This document shows, piece by piece, positions 9,118 to 19,277 of a DNA stretch of 64,000 nucleotides; position 1 is the stretch's first letter; each line of letters opens with the position of its first letter. Source of the stretch: Chryseobacterium gambrini (GTDB taxonomy: Bacteria; Bacteroidota; Bacteroidia; Flavobacteriales; Weeksellaceae). The stretch spans positions 1-64,000 of the forward strand of contig NZ_FTOV01000001.1 of the NCBI RefSeq assembly GCF_900156825.1. The letters are read 5' to 3'. The translations under genes were made by a program, and so were the position numbers. The notes under the pieces are model-generated. The model did no database searches, had not been told where the DNA came from, and saw nothing but the letters and a program-made list of their open reading frames with translations.

Positions 9118-12100
9118 ATGTTCAACGAAGATTCGAGAGTAAAAATTCCGGCAATTCTGCATTTGTGCAGATTAGGATATACCTATATCCCAAAGAGTTA
9201 TCAGGAAAGGCTGGAAGACAACAATATATTTCCTGATATCTTTAAACGTTCTGTTTCTAAGATTAATCCTCAAATCTCTGAGGATGAAATTCAGCGTTTA
9301 TTAACTGAGGTTTGCCTGAAGCTGAATGATGATGATTTGGGAAGAGAATTTTTTCGGACTCTAATCAATAGTTCCGGAACGAAATTAATTGATTTTGAGA
9401 ATTTTAATAATAATGAGTTCCATGTTACTACAGAACTTACCTGTAAGAAGGGAGATGAGGAATTCCGACCAGACATCACCCTTTTAATCAATGGAATGCC
9501 TTTGGTTTTTATTGAGGTGAAAAAGCCGAATAACAGAGAAGGTGTTATTGCAGAACGAAAAAGAATTAATAAAAGGTTTGCATTAAAAGACTTTAAAGCT
9601 TTTACCAACATTACACAATTGATGTTGTTTTCCAACAATATGGAGTATGAAGACGGAGTGGTAGAACCGGTAATGGGTGCTTATTACGCCACGCCTTCTA
9701 AAGACGGGGTACTATTTAATTATTTCCGTGAAGAAGAGTTGCTGAATTACACGCATCTTCTGAAGCCCGAAAATGAAGAGCTTGAAAATCTGGTATTGAA
9801 AGACAATAACATTGCGGCCATTAAATATACCGATGAGTTTAAACTCAATAAAAACTACGAAACACCTACCAACAGAATTATAACTTCTTTGCTTTCCAGA
9901 GAGCGGCTGGCTTTCTTTTTACAGTTCGGCATTACCTATGTGGAAAGAACCAACAGAGAAGGAAAAATTGTGATTGAGAAACATATTATGCGTTATCCGC
10001 AGTTTTTTGCTTCTAAAGCTATTACTCACAAATTAGATGAAGGAATTAAAAAGGGGATTATCTGGCATACACAAGGAAGCGGAAAAACAGCATTGGCATA
10101 CTACAATGTAAAATACCTTTCTCATTATTATCAAAAGAAAAATACCATTGCAAAATTCTATTTTATTGTAGATCGAATAGATTTGGCGATACAGGCACAG
10201 ACCGAATTTCGTTCCAGAGGTTTGTCGGTTAAAATGGTCAGTTCCAGAACAGAATTTATTCAGGATATTAAAAAAGCGAGTGCTATACTCAACAGTTCAG
10301 GAGAGCAGGAAATAACGGTCGTAAACATCCAGAAATTTTCGGATGACAGTACGGTTTTAGAATCTTTTGATTATGATTTGAATATCCAGAGAGTTTATTT
10401 CATAGACGAAGCGCACAGAAGCTATAATCCTAAAGGGAATTATCTGGTTAATCTTTTGCGTTCGGATCAAGATGCCGTAAAAATAGCTTTAACAGGAACG
10501 CCGCTTTTACGGGAAGTTGCCAAAGATTATGATTCTAAAACGCTTTTTGGAGAATATATTCACAAATATTATTATAACCGCTCTATAGCAGATGGTTATA
10601 CGCTCAGATTGATCAGGGAAGGAATTGCCACCACGTACAAGATGCAGATGCAGGACGTTATGGAGCAGATTAAAATTCTGAAAGGTGAAATTTCTAAAAG
10701 TGAGATCTTTGCCCATCCCAAGTTTGCAGAACCTATGCTGGAATATATTCTGAATGATCTAAAAGATTTCAGGAAAAAAGATGAAACCATAGGCGGAATG
10801 GTGGTTTGCGACACTTCTGAACAGGCAAAAGAACTCTTTGAACAATTTGAAAAAATCTATGGCAAACAGGAGTTTGATTATACCTTGGTGCGCGAAGAAA
10901 GAGCAAAGTACGGTAACAATACGCCATTGAAAGCCAGCCTGATTCTGCACGACGTCAATTCTAAAAAAATTAGAGAAGACGAAATTAAAGCCTTTAAAAA
11001 TGGTGATATAGATCTCTTATTTGTCTATAATATGTTATTGACAGGTTTTGATGCACCCCGTCTCAAAAAATTGTATCTGGCAAGGGTAGTGAAGAACCAC
11101 AATCTTCTACAGACATTAACGCGAGTAAACCGCCCCTATAAAAAACACCGTTTCGGTTTTGTAGTAGATTTTGCAGATATTACCAAAGAATTTAAAGAGA
11201 CCAATGAAAACTATTTTCAGGAGTTGCAGCAGGAGTTGGGCGATGAAATGCAGAATTACAGCAACCTCTTCAAAACCAGAGAAGAAATAGATCAGGATGT
11301 TTTAGAAATCAAGGAAAAGCTTTTCCGGTATGATATAAAAAATGCTGAAAACTTTCGTCTGCAAATGGATGACATTAAGGACAGAAATGAATTAACAGAA
11401 CTCATTAAAGTTTTGCAGAATGCCAGAGAACTTAAAAACATCATCCGTTTACAGGGAGAAGATGAATTGCTGGGTTTACTGGATTTCTATAAACTCAATC
11501 TGTTGCTGAAAGAAGTCCAGAGAAGATTAGATACCCTCAATTTGGTGGACAGCATCAACAATGAAAACGATAACACCAACCTTATCAATACAGCGTTAGA
11601 AGATATTTTCTTCCGGTTTACCAAAGTTTCGGAGGAAGAAATGATTTTGGCAGACCAGCTCAGAAATCAGCTCAGACAAACCCGGGAAGAGCTTCTGCGC
11701 AATATAGATCCGGCAGATCCGGAATTTGTAACTTTAAAAGAGGAACTGGAGCGTATTTTCAAAAATAAAAATCTGGACGAGGTAAGCCAGGAAGATATGC
11801 GCGACAATATCCATGTCCTGAGCAGGATTTATGATGAAGTACGGGAACTGAACCGTAAAAATGCCCTTTTCAGAGCCAAATATGAGAATGATGAAAAATA
11901 TGTGAGAATCCATAAAAGACTGATTGACAATCCTACTATTAATGCTAAAGAAATACAGATTTATGAAGCATTGCTGGGAACTAAAAATGTAATAGACGAT
12001 ATTTGTCTGCACAATGTGGAACTGGTAAAAAATGAAACCTACTTTAATCAGGAAGTGATGAGTATTGTAATACAACAATTCATTGACTCCCAGAAAATGG

Positions 12101-12177
12101 ATCTGGATTTCAACACCACCAGAAATATTAATGACCTTATTGTAAAAGAATACAAAAAACAATATACTTACAGCTAA
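9118..12177 (+). CDS. hsdR: Type I restriction endonuclease subunit R
   Basis: This 1019-aa protein is the DNA-translocating and cleaving subunit of a type I restriction complex; it needs HsdM and HsdS to find sites. The N-terminal nuclease shows PD at residues 118-119 and EVK at 133-135 (PD-(D/E)XK fold). The motor has Walker A HTQGSGKT near residues 320-327, DEAH at 430-433 (FIDEAHRSYNP) and a TGTPLL motif III. A second RecA-like half carries LLTGFDAPRLKKLYLAR and the motif VI-like TLTRVNRPYKK. The helical C-terminus likely contacts HsdM. Length is normal. It is the first gene of an hsdR-hsdM-hsdS operon, 8 nt ahead of hsdM. No defect is visible, so the system looks active. Confidence 0.96.
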   Translation: MFNEDSRVKIPAILHLCRLGYTYIPKSYQERLEDNNIFPDIFKRSVSKINPQISEDEIQRLLTEVCLKLNDDDLGREFFRTLINSSGTKLIDFENFNNNEFHVTTELTCKKGDEEFRPDITLLINGMPLVFIEVKKPNNREGVIAERKRINKRFALKDFKAFTNITQLMLFSNNMEYEDGVVEPVMGAYYATPSKDGVLFNYFREEELLNYTHLLKPENEELENLVLKDNNIAAIKYTDEFKLNKNYETPTNRIITSLLSRERLAFFLQFGITYVERTNREGKIVIEKHIMRYPQFFASKAITHKLDEGIKKGIIWHTQGSGKTALAYYNVKYLSHYYQKKNTIAKFYFIVDRIDLAIQAQTEFRSRGLSVKMVSSRTEFIQDIKKASAILNSSGEQEITVVNIQKFSDDSTVLESFDYDLNIQRVYFIDEAHRSYNPKGNYLVNLLRSDQDAVKIALTGTPLLREVAKDYDSKTLFGEYIHKYYYNRSIADGYTLRLIREGIATTYKMQMQDVMEQIKILKGEISKSEIFAHPKFAEPMLEYILNDLKDFRKKDETIGGMVVCDTSEQAKELFEQFEKIYGKQEFDYTLVREERAKYGNNTPLKASLILHDVNSKKIREDEIKAFKNGDIDLLFVYNMLLTGFDAPRLKKLYLARVVKNHNLLQTLTRVNRPYKKHRFGFVVDFADITKEFKETNENYFQELQQELGDEMQNYSNLFKTREEIDQDVLEIKEKLFRYDIKNAENFRLQMDDIKDRNELTELIKVLQNARELKNIIRLQGEDELLGLLDFYKLNLLLKEVQRRLDTLNLVDSINNENDNTNLINTALEDIFFRFTKVSEEEMILADQLRNQLRQTREELLRNIDPADPEFVTLKEELERIFKNKNLDEVSQEDMRDNIHVLSRIYDEVRELNRKNALFRAKYENDEKYVRIHKRLIDNPTINAKEIQIYEALLGTKNVIDDICLHNVELVKNETYFNQEVMSIVIQQFIDSQKMDLDFNTTRNINDLIVKEYKKQYTYS

Positions 12178-12185
12178 AGAAAAAA

Positions 12186-13805
12186 ATGACGGAGATACAG
12201 TTTATCGCACAGACCAAAACCTTAATAGACGGACTAAAAAGTGTTTGCGCGAACTACGGATTAGGAAATGACGCCAGCGAATTTAATATTATTTCGCAGG
12301 TTTTTTTATATAAATACCTTAACGATAAGTTTATACACGAAGCAAAAAAAATAGAGCCGGAATTGTCTCAGGCAGAAGATTTTCAGCCTGCTTATGAAAA
12401 CCTTTCGGAGGATAAGAAACAATTTCTTCTCGCAAGAATAGGAAATAAGGCAGCGAAGCTAAAGCCGGACCAATTAATTACCTATTTGTTCAACAACTCC
12501 AATAAGCCCAATTTTGGGGAAATTATTTTTGATGGTACGCTTAGAAGCATCAGTGCTGAAAATATCGATATTTATTCGGTGAGTTCTGCAACGGGGGTAA
12601 AAGACAAAATGTTTGATGACATCAGTTTTTTCATCAGGGATGCTTCTCAGCGTGATGCTTTTTGCCGTGCTTTGCTCAATAAACTGGTGAATGTAAGTTT
12701 CGAGAAGATGTTCACCGAGAAATACGATTTCTTTGCCACCATTTTTGAATATCTGATTAAAGACTACAACAGCGACAGCGGCGGTAAATATGCCGAATAT
12801 TATACCCCGCACGCAGTGGCAAGAATAATGGCGGCGATTTTGGTGAATGAAAACGTAAAAAGTGCCAAAGTATATGATCCGAGTGCAGGTTCGGGAACGC
12901 TATTGATGAATATTGCACACGCCATTGGCGAAAAAAACTGCACCATTTATTCTGAAGATATTTCTCAGAAGTCAGCCAATATGCTGAGACTGAATCTTAT
13001 TCTGAATAACCTGCAGCATTCTATCCCCAATATTATTAAGGGAAACACCATTTTGCAGCCGGCGCATCTCGACAGAAAGTTCGATTATATTGTTTCTAAT
13101 CCGCCGTTTAAATTGGATTTTTCCGATTATCAGGCAGACCTTACCAAAGACAGTTTTAAAGAACGGTTTTTTGCAGGTGTTCCCAATATCCCGAAAACCA
13201 AAAAAGAATCGATGGCGATTTACCTGTTGTTTATCCAGCATATTATGTACAGTCTGGATACCAAAGGTAAAGCGGCAATTGTGGTTCCTACAGGTTTTAT
13301 CACCGCGCAAAGCGGAATTGAAAGAAAAATAAGAGAAGCACTGATAGAGCGCAATTGGCTGCGAGGCGTGGTAAGTATGCCGAGCAATATTTTTGCAAGT
13401 ACGGGAACCAATGTTTCTATTGTATTTATAGACAAGGAAGCAGACAGCGAAAAGATCGTTTTGGTAGATGCTTCTAAACTGGGACAAACCATTAAAGAGG
13501 GCAAAAACCAAAAAACGGTTCTTGAACCAAAAGAAGAACAACGCATTATTGATGCCATGAACCAAAAGAATGCAGAAGACGATTTTTCTGTAGTGGTAAC
13601 CAAAGAAGAGGTAATGGCTAAAAATTACAGCTTTTCTGCGGGGCAATATTTTGAGGTAAAGATAGAATATGTAGAAATTACCGCAGAAGAATTTGCAAAG
13701 AAAATGCAAGCCTATGAAAGTAATTTGAGCCAGTTATTTGCCGAAGGAAATGATTTGGATAAAAAGATTTTGGAGAATTTAAAAGGATTGAAATGGGTAA
13801 AGTGA
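12186..13805 (+). CDS. hsdM: Type I DNA methyltransferase subunit M
   Basis: The 539-aa protein transfers a methyl group from S-adenosylmethionine to adenine N6 in the sequence chosen by HsdS. It has the helical HsdM N-terminal domain (residues 1-130) followed by the methylase fold. Motif I (YDPSAGSGTLL, near 230-240) binds SAM. The catalytic motif IV is NPPF at residues 305-308 (DYIVSNPPFKLDF), as expected for N6-adenine methylases. The C-terminus is charged and likely packs against HsdS. Its last 13 nt overlap the start of hsdS, which supports coupled translation. Length and motifs are normal. Confidence 0.96.
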   Translation: MTEIQFIAQTKTLIDGLKSVCANYGLGNDASEFNIISQVFLYKYLNDKFIHEAKKIEPELSQAEDFQPAYENLSEDKKQFLLARIGNKAAKLKPDQLITYLFNNSNKPNFGEIIFDGTLRSISAENIDIYSVSSATGVKDKMFDDISFFIRDASQRDAFCRALLNKLVNVSFEKMFTEKYDFFATIFEYLIKDYNSDSGGKYAEYYTPHAVARIMAAILVNENVKSAKVYDPSAGSGTLLMNIAHAIGEKNCTIYSEDISQKSANMLRLNLILNNLQHSIPNIIKGNTILQPAHLDRKFDYIVSNPPFKLDFSDYQADLTKDSFKERFFAGVPNIPKTKKESMAIYLLFIQHIMYSLDTKGKAAIVVPTGFITAQSGIERKIREALIERNWLRGVVSMPSNIFASTGTNVSIVFIDKEADSEKIVLVDASKLGQTIKEGKNQKTVLEPKEEQRIIDAMNQKNAEDDFSVVVTKEEVMAKNYSFSAGQYFEVKIEYVEITAEEFAKKMQAYESNLSQLFAEGNDLDKKILENLKGLKWVK

Positions 13806-15739
13806 TTTTGAATGATATAATTGAAGTTATTAGTGGTGGCACTCCTCAAACTTCTATTACAGAATATTGGGAAAATGGTACTATTGGTTGGTTATCTATT
13901 AATGATTTCAATAATGATAATAGGAGAGTTTTTACCTCAGAAAAAAAGATTACAGAGAAAGGGTTAAAAAATAGTAGTACCAAACTTCTACAAGTTAATG
14001 ATATTATAATTTCTGCAAGAGGTACAGTAGGTAAATTAGCTCAAATTGGTTGTCCGATGGCTTTTAATCAGTCTTGCTTCGGTTTAAGAGGTAAAAAAAA
14101 TATTGTTGATAATACCTATTTATATTATTCTTTAAAAAATTATGTTTCTAATATTCAAAAAAAAGGACAAGGTTCTGTTTTTAATACTATAAATCTTGAT
14201 TCCTTCAAGATTATGGAAATTGAGATTGAAGAATATTTACCCACCCAACAAAAAATAGCCTCTGTATTATCTGCATTAGACGATAAAATAGAACTCAACA
14301 ACCGCATCAATGCAGAATTAGAAGTGATGGCAAAAACGCTGTATGATTATTGGTTTGTACAGTTTGATTTTCCTTATTCCCCTCCCTCGGAGGGGTGGCA
14401 AAATTCAAAGAATTTTGACGGGGTGGTCGGCTACAAATCTTCCGGCGGAAAAATGGTGTACAACGAAACGCTGAAAAGAGAAATTCCTGAAGGGTGGGAG
14501 GTTACCGTTTTTAATGATTGGATAAAAAATACAAAAGCTGGAGATTGGGGAAAAGAATCAATTGAAGGAAATTATACAGAAAGAGTTTATTGTATAAGAG
14601 GTGCAGATATTAATGGAATTAATGGAAAAGGAGAAGTAAAAGCACCTGAAAGATTTATTTTAAAAAATAATTCTTCAAAAAAATTAGTACCCAATGATTT
14701 TGTAGTAGAAATTTCGGGTGGAAGTCCTGTTCAATCTACAGGTAGAATCGCATTGATAACTGAAAGTACTTTAGAAAGATTTGATACAGATATTATTTGT
14801 TCTAATTTCTGTAAAGCAGTTTCTATAAAAGATGAAAAGTATATTTACAACTTCAAACAAGAATGGCAACGCTTGTATGATGCAGGTGTCTTCTTTGGCT
14901 TTGAAGGAAAAACAAGTGGCATAAAGAATTTTCTTTTTGATTCTTTTATGAATTCATATTCTATTGTACTCCCACAAAAAGAGATTGTTGAAAAATACTA
15001 TGAATTTGCAAAAATAATTGATAAAAAAATACAATCAAACCTCAAACAAAACCAAGCACTCTCTGCATTGCGAGACTGGCTATTGCCAATGCTGATGAAT
15101 GGGCAGGTGAAAGTGGGGGAAACTTTTGTTGAAAAAAGAAAAGCATCTACTTTGCAAATTGAGAATTTTAACAAAATCAAAATTCTTTATGCAACCATTT
15201 GGGCAAATAATATGATAGGTGCAAAACAAGGAGAAATGGCAACAGCCAAAGATGTTTATCTTTTAGACAGAATTTATGGAGTGGAAACAGGTTTTCATTT
15301 TGCTCAACATAATTGGGGCTCATTTGACCCTAAAGAAAAACAACTCTTAAATACAAAACAATATTTTCATAAACCTAGTTTCCCTAACAGCAATGCATAT
15401 TATTTAGATGTTAAAGATAATGGTAAATTATTAGCATCAATCCCTGAACCTTTGAAAATTCAAATTACAAAAGGGTTAAACGAAATGAATTCCGCTTTCT
15501 TTTCAAAATATAGAGGAAAAGAAAAGGCAGAAAAGAAAGAACTTTTTGCAACGGTATTAAAATGTATTGAAGACAGACAATCTCTGGAACTGTCAATCAT
15601 TCGGGATGAAATGAGTAACTGGAAGATAAAACAAGATGGCAAAACTTTAACAAAAGCAGAAAAATTCACAGAAGAGGATACAGAAACTGCATTACAAGTC
15701 ATCAATGAAAATAAATGGTATAAAAATGTTTTATTGTAA
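13793..15739 (+). CDS. hsdS: Type I specificity subunit S with long C-terminal extension
   Basis: HsdS recognises a split DNA target through two target-recognition domains (TRDs). TRD1 spans about residues 1-160 (LNDIIEVISGGTPQTS opening), followed by a helical spacer LPTQQKIASVLSALDDKIELNNRIN, the hallmark of the family. TRD2 spans about 225-420, followed by a second spacer (VEKYYEFAKIIDKKIQSNLKQ, broken here as motif) and LRDWLLPMLMNGQV, where most HsdS proteins end. This one continues for about 200 more residues (445-648) with no membrane segment, including GFHFAQHNWGSFDPKE and IIRDEMSNWKIKQDGK. The extension may be a fused regulatory or toxin/antitoxin-like module; its identity is unknown to me. 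The TRD regions are more AT-rich than hsdR and hsdM, as expected for exchanged TRDs. Confidence 0.9.
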   Translation: MGKVILNDIIEVISGGTPQTSITEYWENGTIGWLSINDFNNDNRRVFTSEKKITEKGLKNSSTKLLQVNDIIISARGTVGKLAQIGCPMAFNQSCFGLRGKKNIVDNTYLYYSLKNYVSNIQKKGQGSVFNTINLDSFKIMEIEIEEYLPTQQKIASVLSALDDKIELNNRINAELEVMAKTLYDYWFVQFDFPYSPPSEGWQNSKNFDGVVGYKSSGGKMVYNETLKREIPEGWEVTVFNDWIKNTKAGDWGKESIEGNYTERVYCIRGADINGINGKGEVKAPERFILKNNSSKKLVPNDFVVEISGGSPVQSTGRIALITESTLERFDTDIICSNFCKAVSIKDEKYIYNFKQEWQRLYDAGVFFGFEGKTSGIKNFLFDSFMNSYSIVLPQKEIVEKYYEFAKIIDKKIQSNLKQNQALSALRDWLLPMLMNGQVKVGETFVEKRKASTLQIENFNKIKILYATIWANNMIGAKQGEMATAKDVYLLDRIYGVETGFHFAQHNWGSFDPKEKQLLNTKQYFHKPSFPNSNAYYLDVKDNGKLLASIPEPLKIQITKGLNEMNSAFFSKYRGKEKAEKKELFATVLKCIEDRQSLELSIIRDEMSNWKIKQDGKTLTKAEKFTEEDTETALQVINENKWYKNVLL

Positions 15740-15807
15740 ATTAATGACAATAATTACCTAATGTATTTTAATTTCCTTGATAGATGTTAATAACTAAAAA
15801 CTAAACT

Positions 15808-17817
15808 ATGGAATTTATAAAAAATGAGGATTTAAAATTAATAATTTCTTGCGCTGGAGAAGAAGTAAATAATATAGACTTTGACAAACTAAAAAACGTA
15901 TATAGTAAACTAAAGCATATATGTGACCTTCTCACAAAAAAAGGATTTAAATACGAAATTAGACAAGATCCAAGAAAACAAGCTGGACCAGGTAAGTTTG
16001 TTTTTCAAGATTACCAATGGGCAAAAGTTTATCCATCTGAATTTTATAATATGGCAAGTGATAAGTTTGCATATATTATTGGTTTTTCAGATACGGTTCA
16101 TTTTCATTTAATGGGTATAAAAGATTTTCAATATCAAAAAGCCTCAACCGAAGCCAGTAAAAAATGTTGGACTGAAGTAGATTTTGAAAATAAAAATTAT
16201 GAGTTTGTTGTTGACGAATTTTTAAAATTTGATAGAAAGTTTAAAAATCTTTTTATTGAAACTGGGTTTAAACTTGGTATTTCTGATTTCAAAAAACATT
16301 TTGAAAAAATAAATATTGATAAAAATAAAAAGCTTTTAGAATATAAAAAACAAATCATCTTACAAGGACCTCCGGGAACTGGTAAAACCAGAGAAGCAAA
16401 GTTGATTGCAAAAGAGTTGATTGGTAATAATTTTAAAATTTCAGAAAAGAATATATTTTCTTTTTTTACAATTAATCAAGAAATATTAGCAAGAAAAGAA
16501 TCAACAAAATATATTATAAAAGAAATCAATCAAGATTCAATTTTACTATCTACAAATGGTGAAGATAGATCTCCTACTAGGAAACAAATATACGATTCAT
16601 ATATTGGGAAATTATGGGAGAAAAGTAGTGAAGAAAGAAAAAGTAATACTTTATCTTACGCTGACGCCTTAGCAAAGAACTTATTCAACAGATTTAATGA
16701 TTTAAAGAATAACGATCAAATTAAGCTGATACAATTTCACCCAAGCTATACTTACGAAGATTTTGTAAGAGGAATTGTAGCAGAGTCAAAAGGTGAAAAA
16801 ATTGAATATAAGAATGTGAATAAGACGTTGGGTGAGTTTGCAGAACTGGCTTTGAAAAACTATCAGAAATCAACTAAATCAGATAGTCTATTATCTAAGA
16901 ATGAATGGGTAAATGAACAGTTTGATAATTTTGTAGAAACGGTACAATCTAAAATTGATGATACTGGCGAATATAGATTAACGGATAAAGTTAAATTAGT
17001 TGATATTGATGAATCTGCTTTTTACTATACAGGTGATTCTTGGTTTGATTCTGCGAAACATAGAATGAAATTCAGTGATATTAAGGAAGCTTTTTTAAGT
17101 GATCCGGCAGACAAAAAAGCATTTAAAACATTAGCTAATATCTCTGGTTCAGCAAAACAGCATTATGGCTATTATTACAAAGTATTTTCAGACTTTAAGA
17201 ATTCTATTACAACAAAATTTAAAGAAGTTGATACAGTTGTAAGAGAACCTGAAAATTTTGTATTAATAATAGACGAAATCAACCGAGCCAATCTTTCCTC
17301 AGTTTTAGGTGAACTGATTTACGCTTTAGAATATCGTGGAGAAGAAGTTGAAAGTATGTATTCGGTTGATGATTCTTTGCTGAAAAATAAATTAATTCTT
17401 CCGCCAAACTTATACATTATCGGAACCATGAACACCGCAGATCGGAGTGTAGGACATATCGATTACGCCATCAGAAGAAGGTTTGCATTTGTAGAGGTGT
17501 TACCGAAAGATTTAACTACTGAAATGAAAGATGGTGAGTTTTACACAGATTTGTTTTCAGCAGTTAAAGCTTTATTTACAAAAGATGAATACCAGACAAA
17601 ATCTGACTTCGTCTCTCAGGAATTTGAACCTAAAGATGTTGCTCTAGGACACTCTTATTTTATTGATAAAACTAAAGATGGCGGAGATATTAAAACACGG
17701 TGGAATTACGAAATCAAACCAATTCTTTTAGAGTATGTAAGAGATGGGGTTTTAAAAGAAACTGCTTCAAAACAAGTTATTTCTATTGAAACTAAATTTG
17801 ATTTGAAGATTCAATAA
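15808..17817 (+). CDS. mcrB: McrB-type GTPase of a modification-dependent restriction system
   Basis: The 669-aa protein is an AAA+ NTPase of the McrB family, which powers McrC to cut modified DNA. The Walker A motif GPPGTGKT is at residues 187-194 after an N-terminal domain of about 170 residues. Walker B is IIDEINRANLSSVLGE, and MNTADRSVGHIDYAIRRRF (near residue 541) contains the McrB-type NTAD signature and arginine finger. The N-terminal domain (for example QDPRKQAGPGKFVFQDY and VHFHLMGIKDF) should read the modified base or another DNA feature; I do not recognise it as the DUF3578 or EcoKMcrBC type. It is followed 2 nt later by mcrC, clearly one operon. It begins 68 nt after hsdS, so it may be in the same transcription unit. 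Confidence 0.92.
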   Translation: MEFIKNEDLKLIISCAGEEVNNIDFDKLKNVYSKLKHICDLLTKKGFKYEIRQDPRKQAGPGKFVFQDYQWAKVYPSEFYNMASDKFAYIIGFSDTVHFHLMGIKDFQYQKASTEASKKCWTEVDFENKNYEFVVDEFLKFDRKFKNLFIETGFKLGISDFKKHFEKINIDKNKKLLEYKKQIILQGPPGTGKTREAKLIAKELIGNNFKISEKNIFSFFTINQEILARKESTKYIIKEINQDSILLSTNGEDRSPTRKQIYDSYIGKLWEKSSEERKSNTLSYADALAKNLFNRFNDLKNNDQIKLIQFHPSYTYEDFVRGIVAESKGEKIEYKNVNKTLGEFAELALKNYQKSTKSDSLLSKNEWVNEQFDNFVETVQSKIDDTGEYRLTDKVKLVDIDESAFYYTGDSWFDSAKHRMKFSDIKEAFLSDPADKKAFKTLANISGSAKQHYGYYYKVFSDFKNSITTKFKEVDTVVREPENFVLIIDEINRANLSSVLGELIYALEYRGEEVESMYSVDDSLLKNKLILPPNLYIIGTMNTADRSVGHIDYAIRRRFAFVEVLPKDLTTEMKDGEFYTDLFSAVKALFTKDEYQTKSDFVSQEFEPKDVALGHSYFIDKTKDGGDIKTRWNYEIKPILLEYVRDGVLKETASKQVISIETKFDLKIQ

Positions 17818-17819
17818 TT

Positions 17820-19274
17820 ATGGGCATTATCTTAAAAGAACATACTTCTCATAAATTAACAATTACAGAAAAAAAATCTCTTTTTGATTTAGAGCGAAAA
17901 AAATATTTATTTTCTCTTCCAAATTATACTGTTGAGATATTACCACGGACTTTTAAAGAAGAGCGTGGAAAAAAATATTTATGTTTTAAAAAGCATCACA
18001 TTTCTGAAAAAGAAATCACCCTTTATTCGGATTATTTTGTTGGCGTAGATTGGCTTACAAAAGATAAAAGTCGATATATTCAGGTAGAACCTAAATTGAA
18101 TGACAAGGTTATAAAATCTTTTGAAAAAGTTTCTGATTTTAATGATGAAAATATTTCTGAACAGGAAATACAACTGCTGAATGAAAAAGCTAAGAAAGAT
18201 ATTGAAACTTCTAGTAAAGAATATGAAGTTGATGTAATTGGAATGCTAATTCAGATTATGTCTCGCTCAGAAGTGTCAAAACATGCAAATAATTTACTAC
18301 TCATTGATTGGAAGGATAAAGAAATTGAAATTACACAGAAACAAGATTTATTAACTCCATTTTTAGTGGTTAAGTTCCTAAATTTATTAAGGGATATTGT
18401 AAGAAAAGGGCTGAAAAAATCATACTATAAAGAACAGAAAAACCTAAGCAACAGGGTAAAAGGTAAAATTTTAGTAGGCCAACAGATTAAACAGAATATT
18501 TTTAAGAACAGACTCACCCATACAGTATGTGAATATCAGATTTTTGGAGAAGATTTTTTAGAAAACCGCTTTTTAAATAAAGTATTTATTTTCTGTACGA
18601 ATTATGTAGAAAACAATCATATGTATTTTAAAGAAAACAATGATATATCCTGGTTAATCAATTATATCCGTCCTTCATTTGAACATATTGGATCAGAGAT
18701 CAGCATACAGGAAATTAAAAATTACAGGCACAATCCTTTTTTTAAAGAATATAAAGAAGCCATTAATATCGGACAGCAGATTTTAAAAAGATTTTCTTAT
18801 AATATGACCAAAACTACGGAAGAGAAAATCTCTACGCCGCCATTCTGGATTGATATGCCGAAAATGTTCGAACTGTATGTGTATGCACAGTTACTGAAAG
18901 ATAATCCGGACCTTAATGCAGACAACTTTAATTATCAGTTCTCCACCAATGGAAATGCCTTAGACTTTTTAATTTGCAGTGATGGAAAAAAAATTGTTGT
19001 TGATGCTAAGTACAAATTAAAATATAATTATGGTCAAATTCACGAAGATATAAGACAAGTTGCGGGATACGCAAGGTTAAATAAAGTGAGAAATCAATAT
19101 CCTCAGATAAATGAAGAAATAGAATGTTTGATCATTTATCCCAAACCTATTGATTCAGATGATTATAAAAATAATTTTAAGTTGGAAAATATTATAAATA
19201 CATACAATCCGATAGATGCGTATCATAATGTTTTCAAAATTGGGATATCTCTACCGCTTTTAAAAACTGTTTAA
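17820..19274 (+). CDS. mcrC: McrC-type endonuclease partner
   Basis: The 484-aa protein is the cutting subunit that works with the McrB GTPase. The N-terminal half (LPNYTVEILPRTF, FVGVDWL) is the McrB-binding region. The C-terminal nuclease domain shows D in NALDFLICSDGKKIVVDAKYK (about residues 377-397), the PD-(D/E)XK pattern with D...DAKYK. The following GQIHEDIRQVAGYARL helix is also typical of McrC. It starts 2 nt after mcrB, and the LytTR gene starts 3 nt after its stop. The coding sequence is AT-rich like mcrB, in contrast with the LytTR gene after it. Confidence 0.93.
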   Translation: MGIILKEHTSHKLTITEKKSLFDLERKKYLFSLPNYTVEILPRTFKEERGKKYLCFKKHHISEKEITLYSDYFVGVDWLTKDKSRYIQVEPKLNDKVIKSFEKVSDFNDENISEQEIQLLNEKAKKDIETSSKEYEVDVIGMLIQIMSRSEVSKHANNLLLIDWKDKEIEITQKQDLLTPFLVVKFLNLLRDIVRKGLKKSYYKEQKNLSNRVKGKILVGQQIKQNIFKNRLTHTVCEYQIFGEDFLENRFLNKVFIFCTNYVENNHMYFKENNDISWLINYIRPSFEHIGSEISIQEIKNYRHNPFFKEYKEAINIGQQILKRFSYNMTKTTEEKISTPPFWIDMPKMFELYVYAQLLKDNPDLNADNFNYQFSTNGNALDFLICSDGKKIVVDAKYKLKYNYGQIHEDIRQVAGYARLNKVRNQYPQINEEIECLIIYPKPIDSDDYKNNFKLENIINTYNPIDAYHNVFKIGISLPLLKTV

Positions 19275-19277
19275 TCT

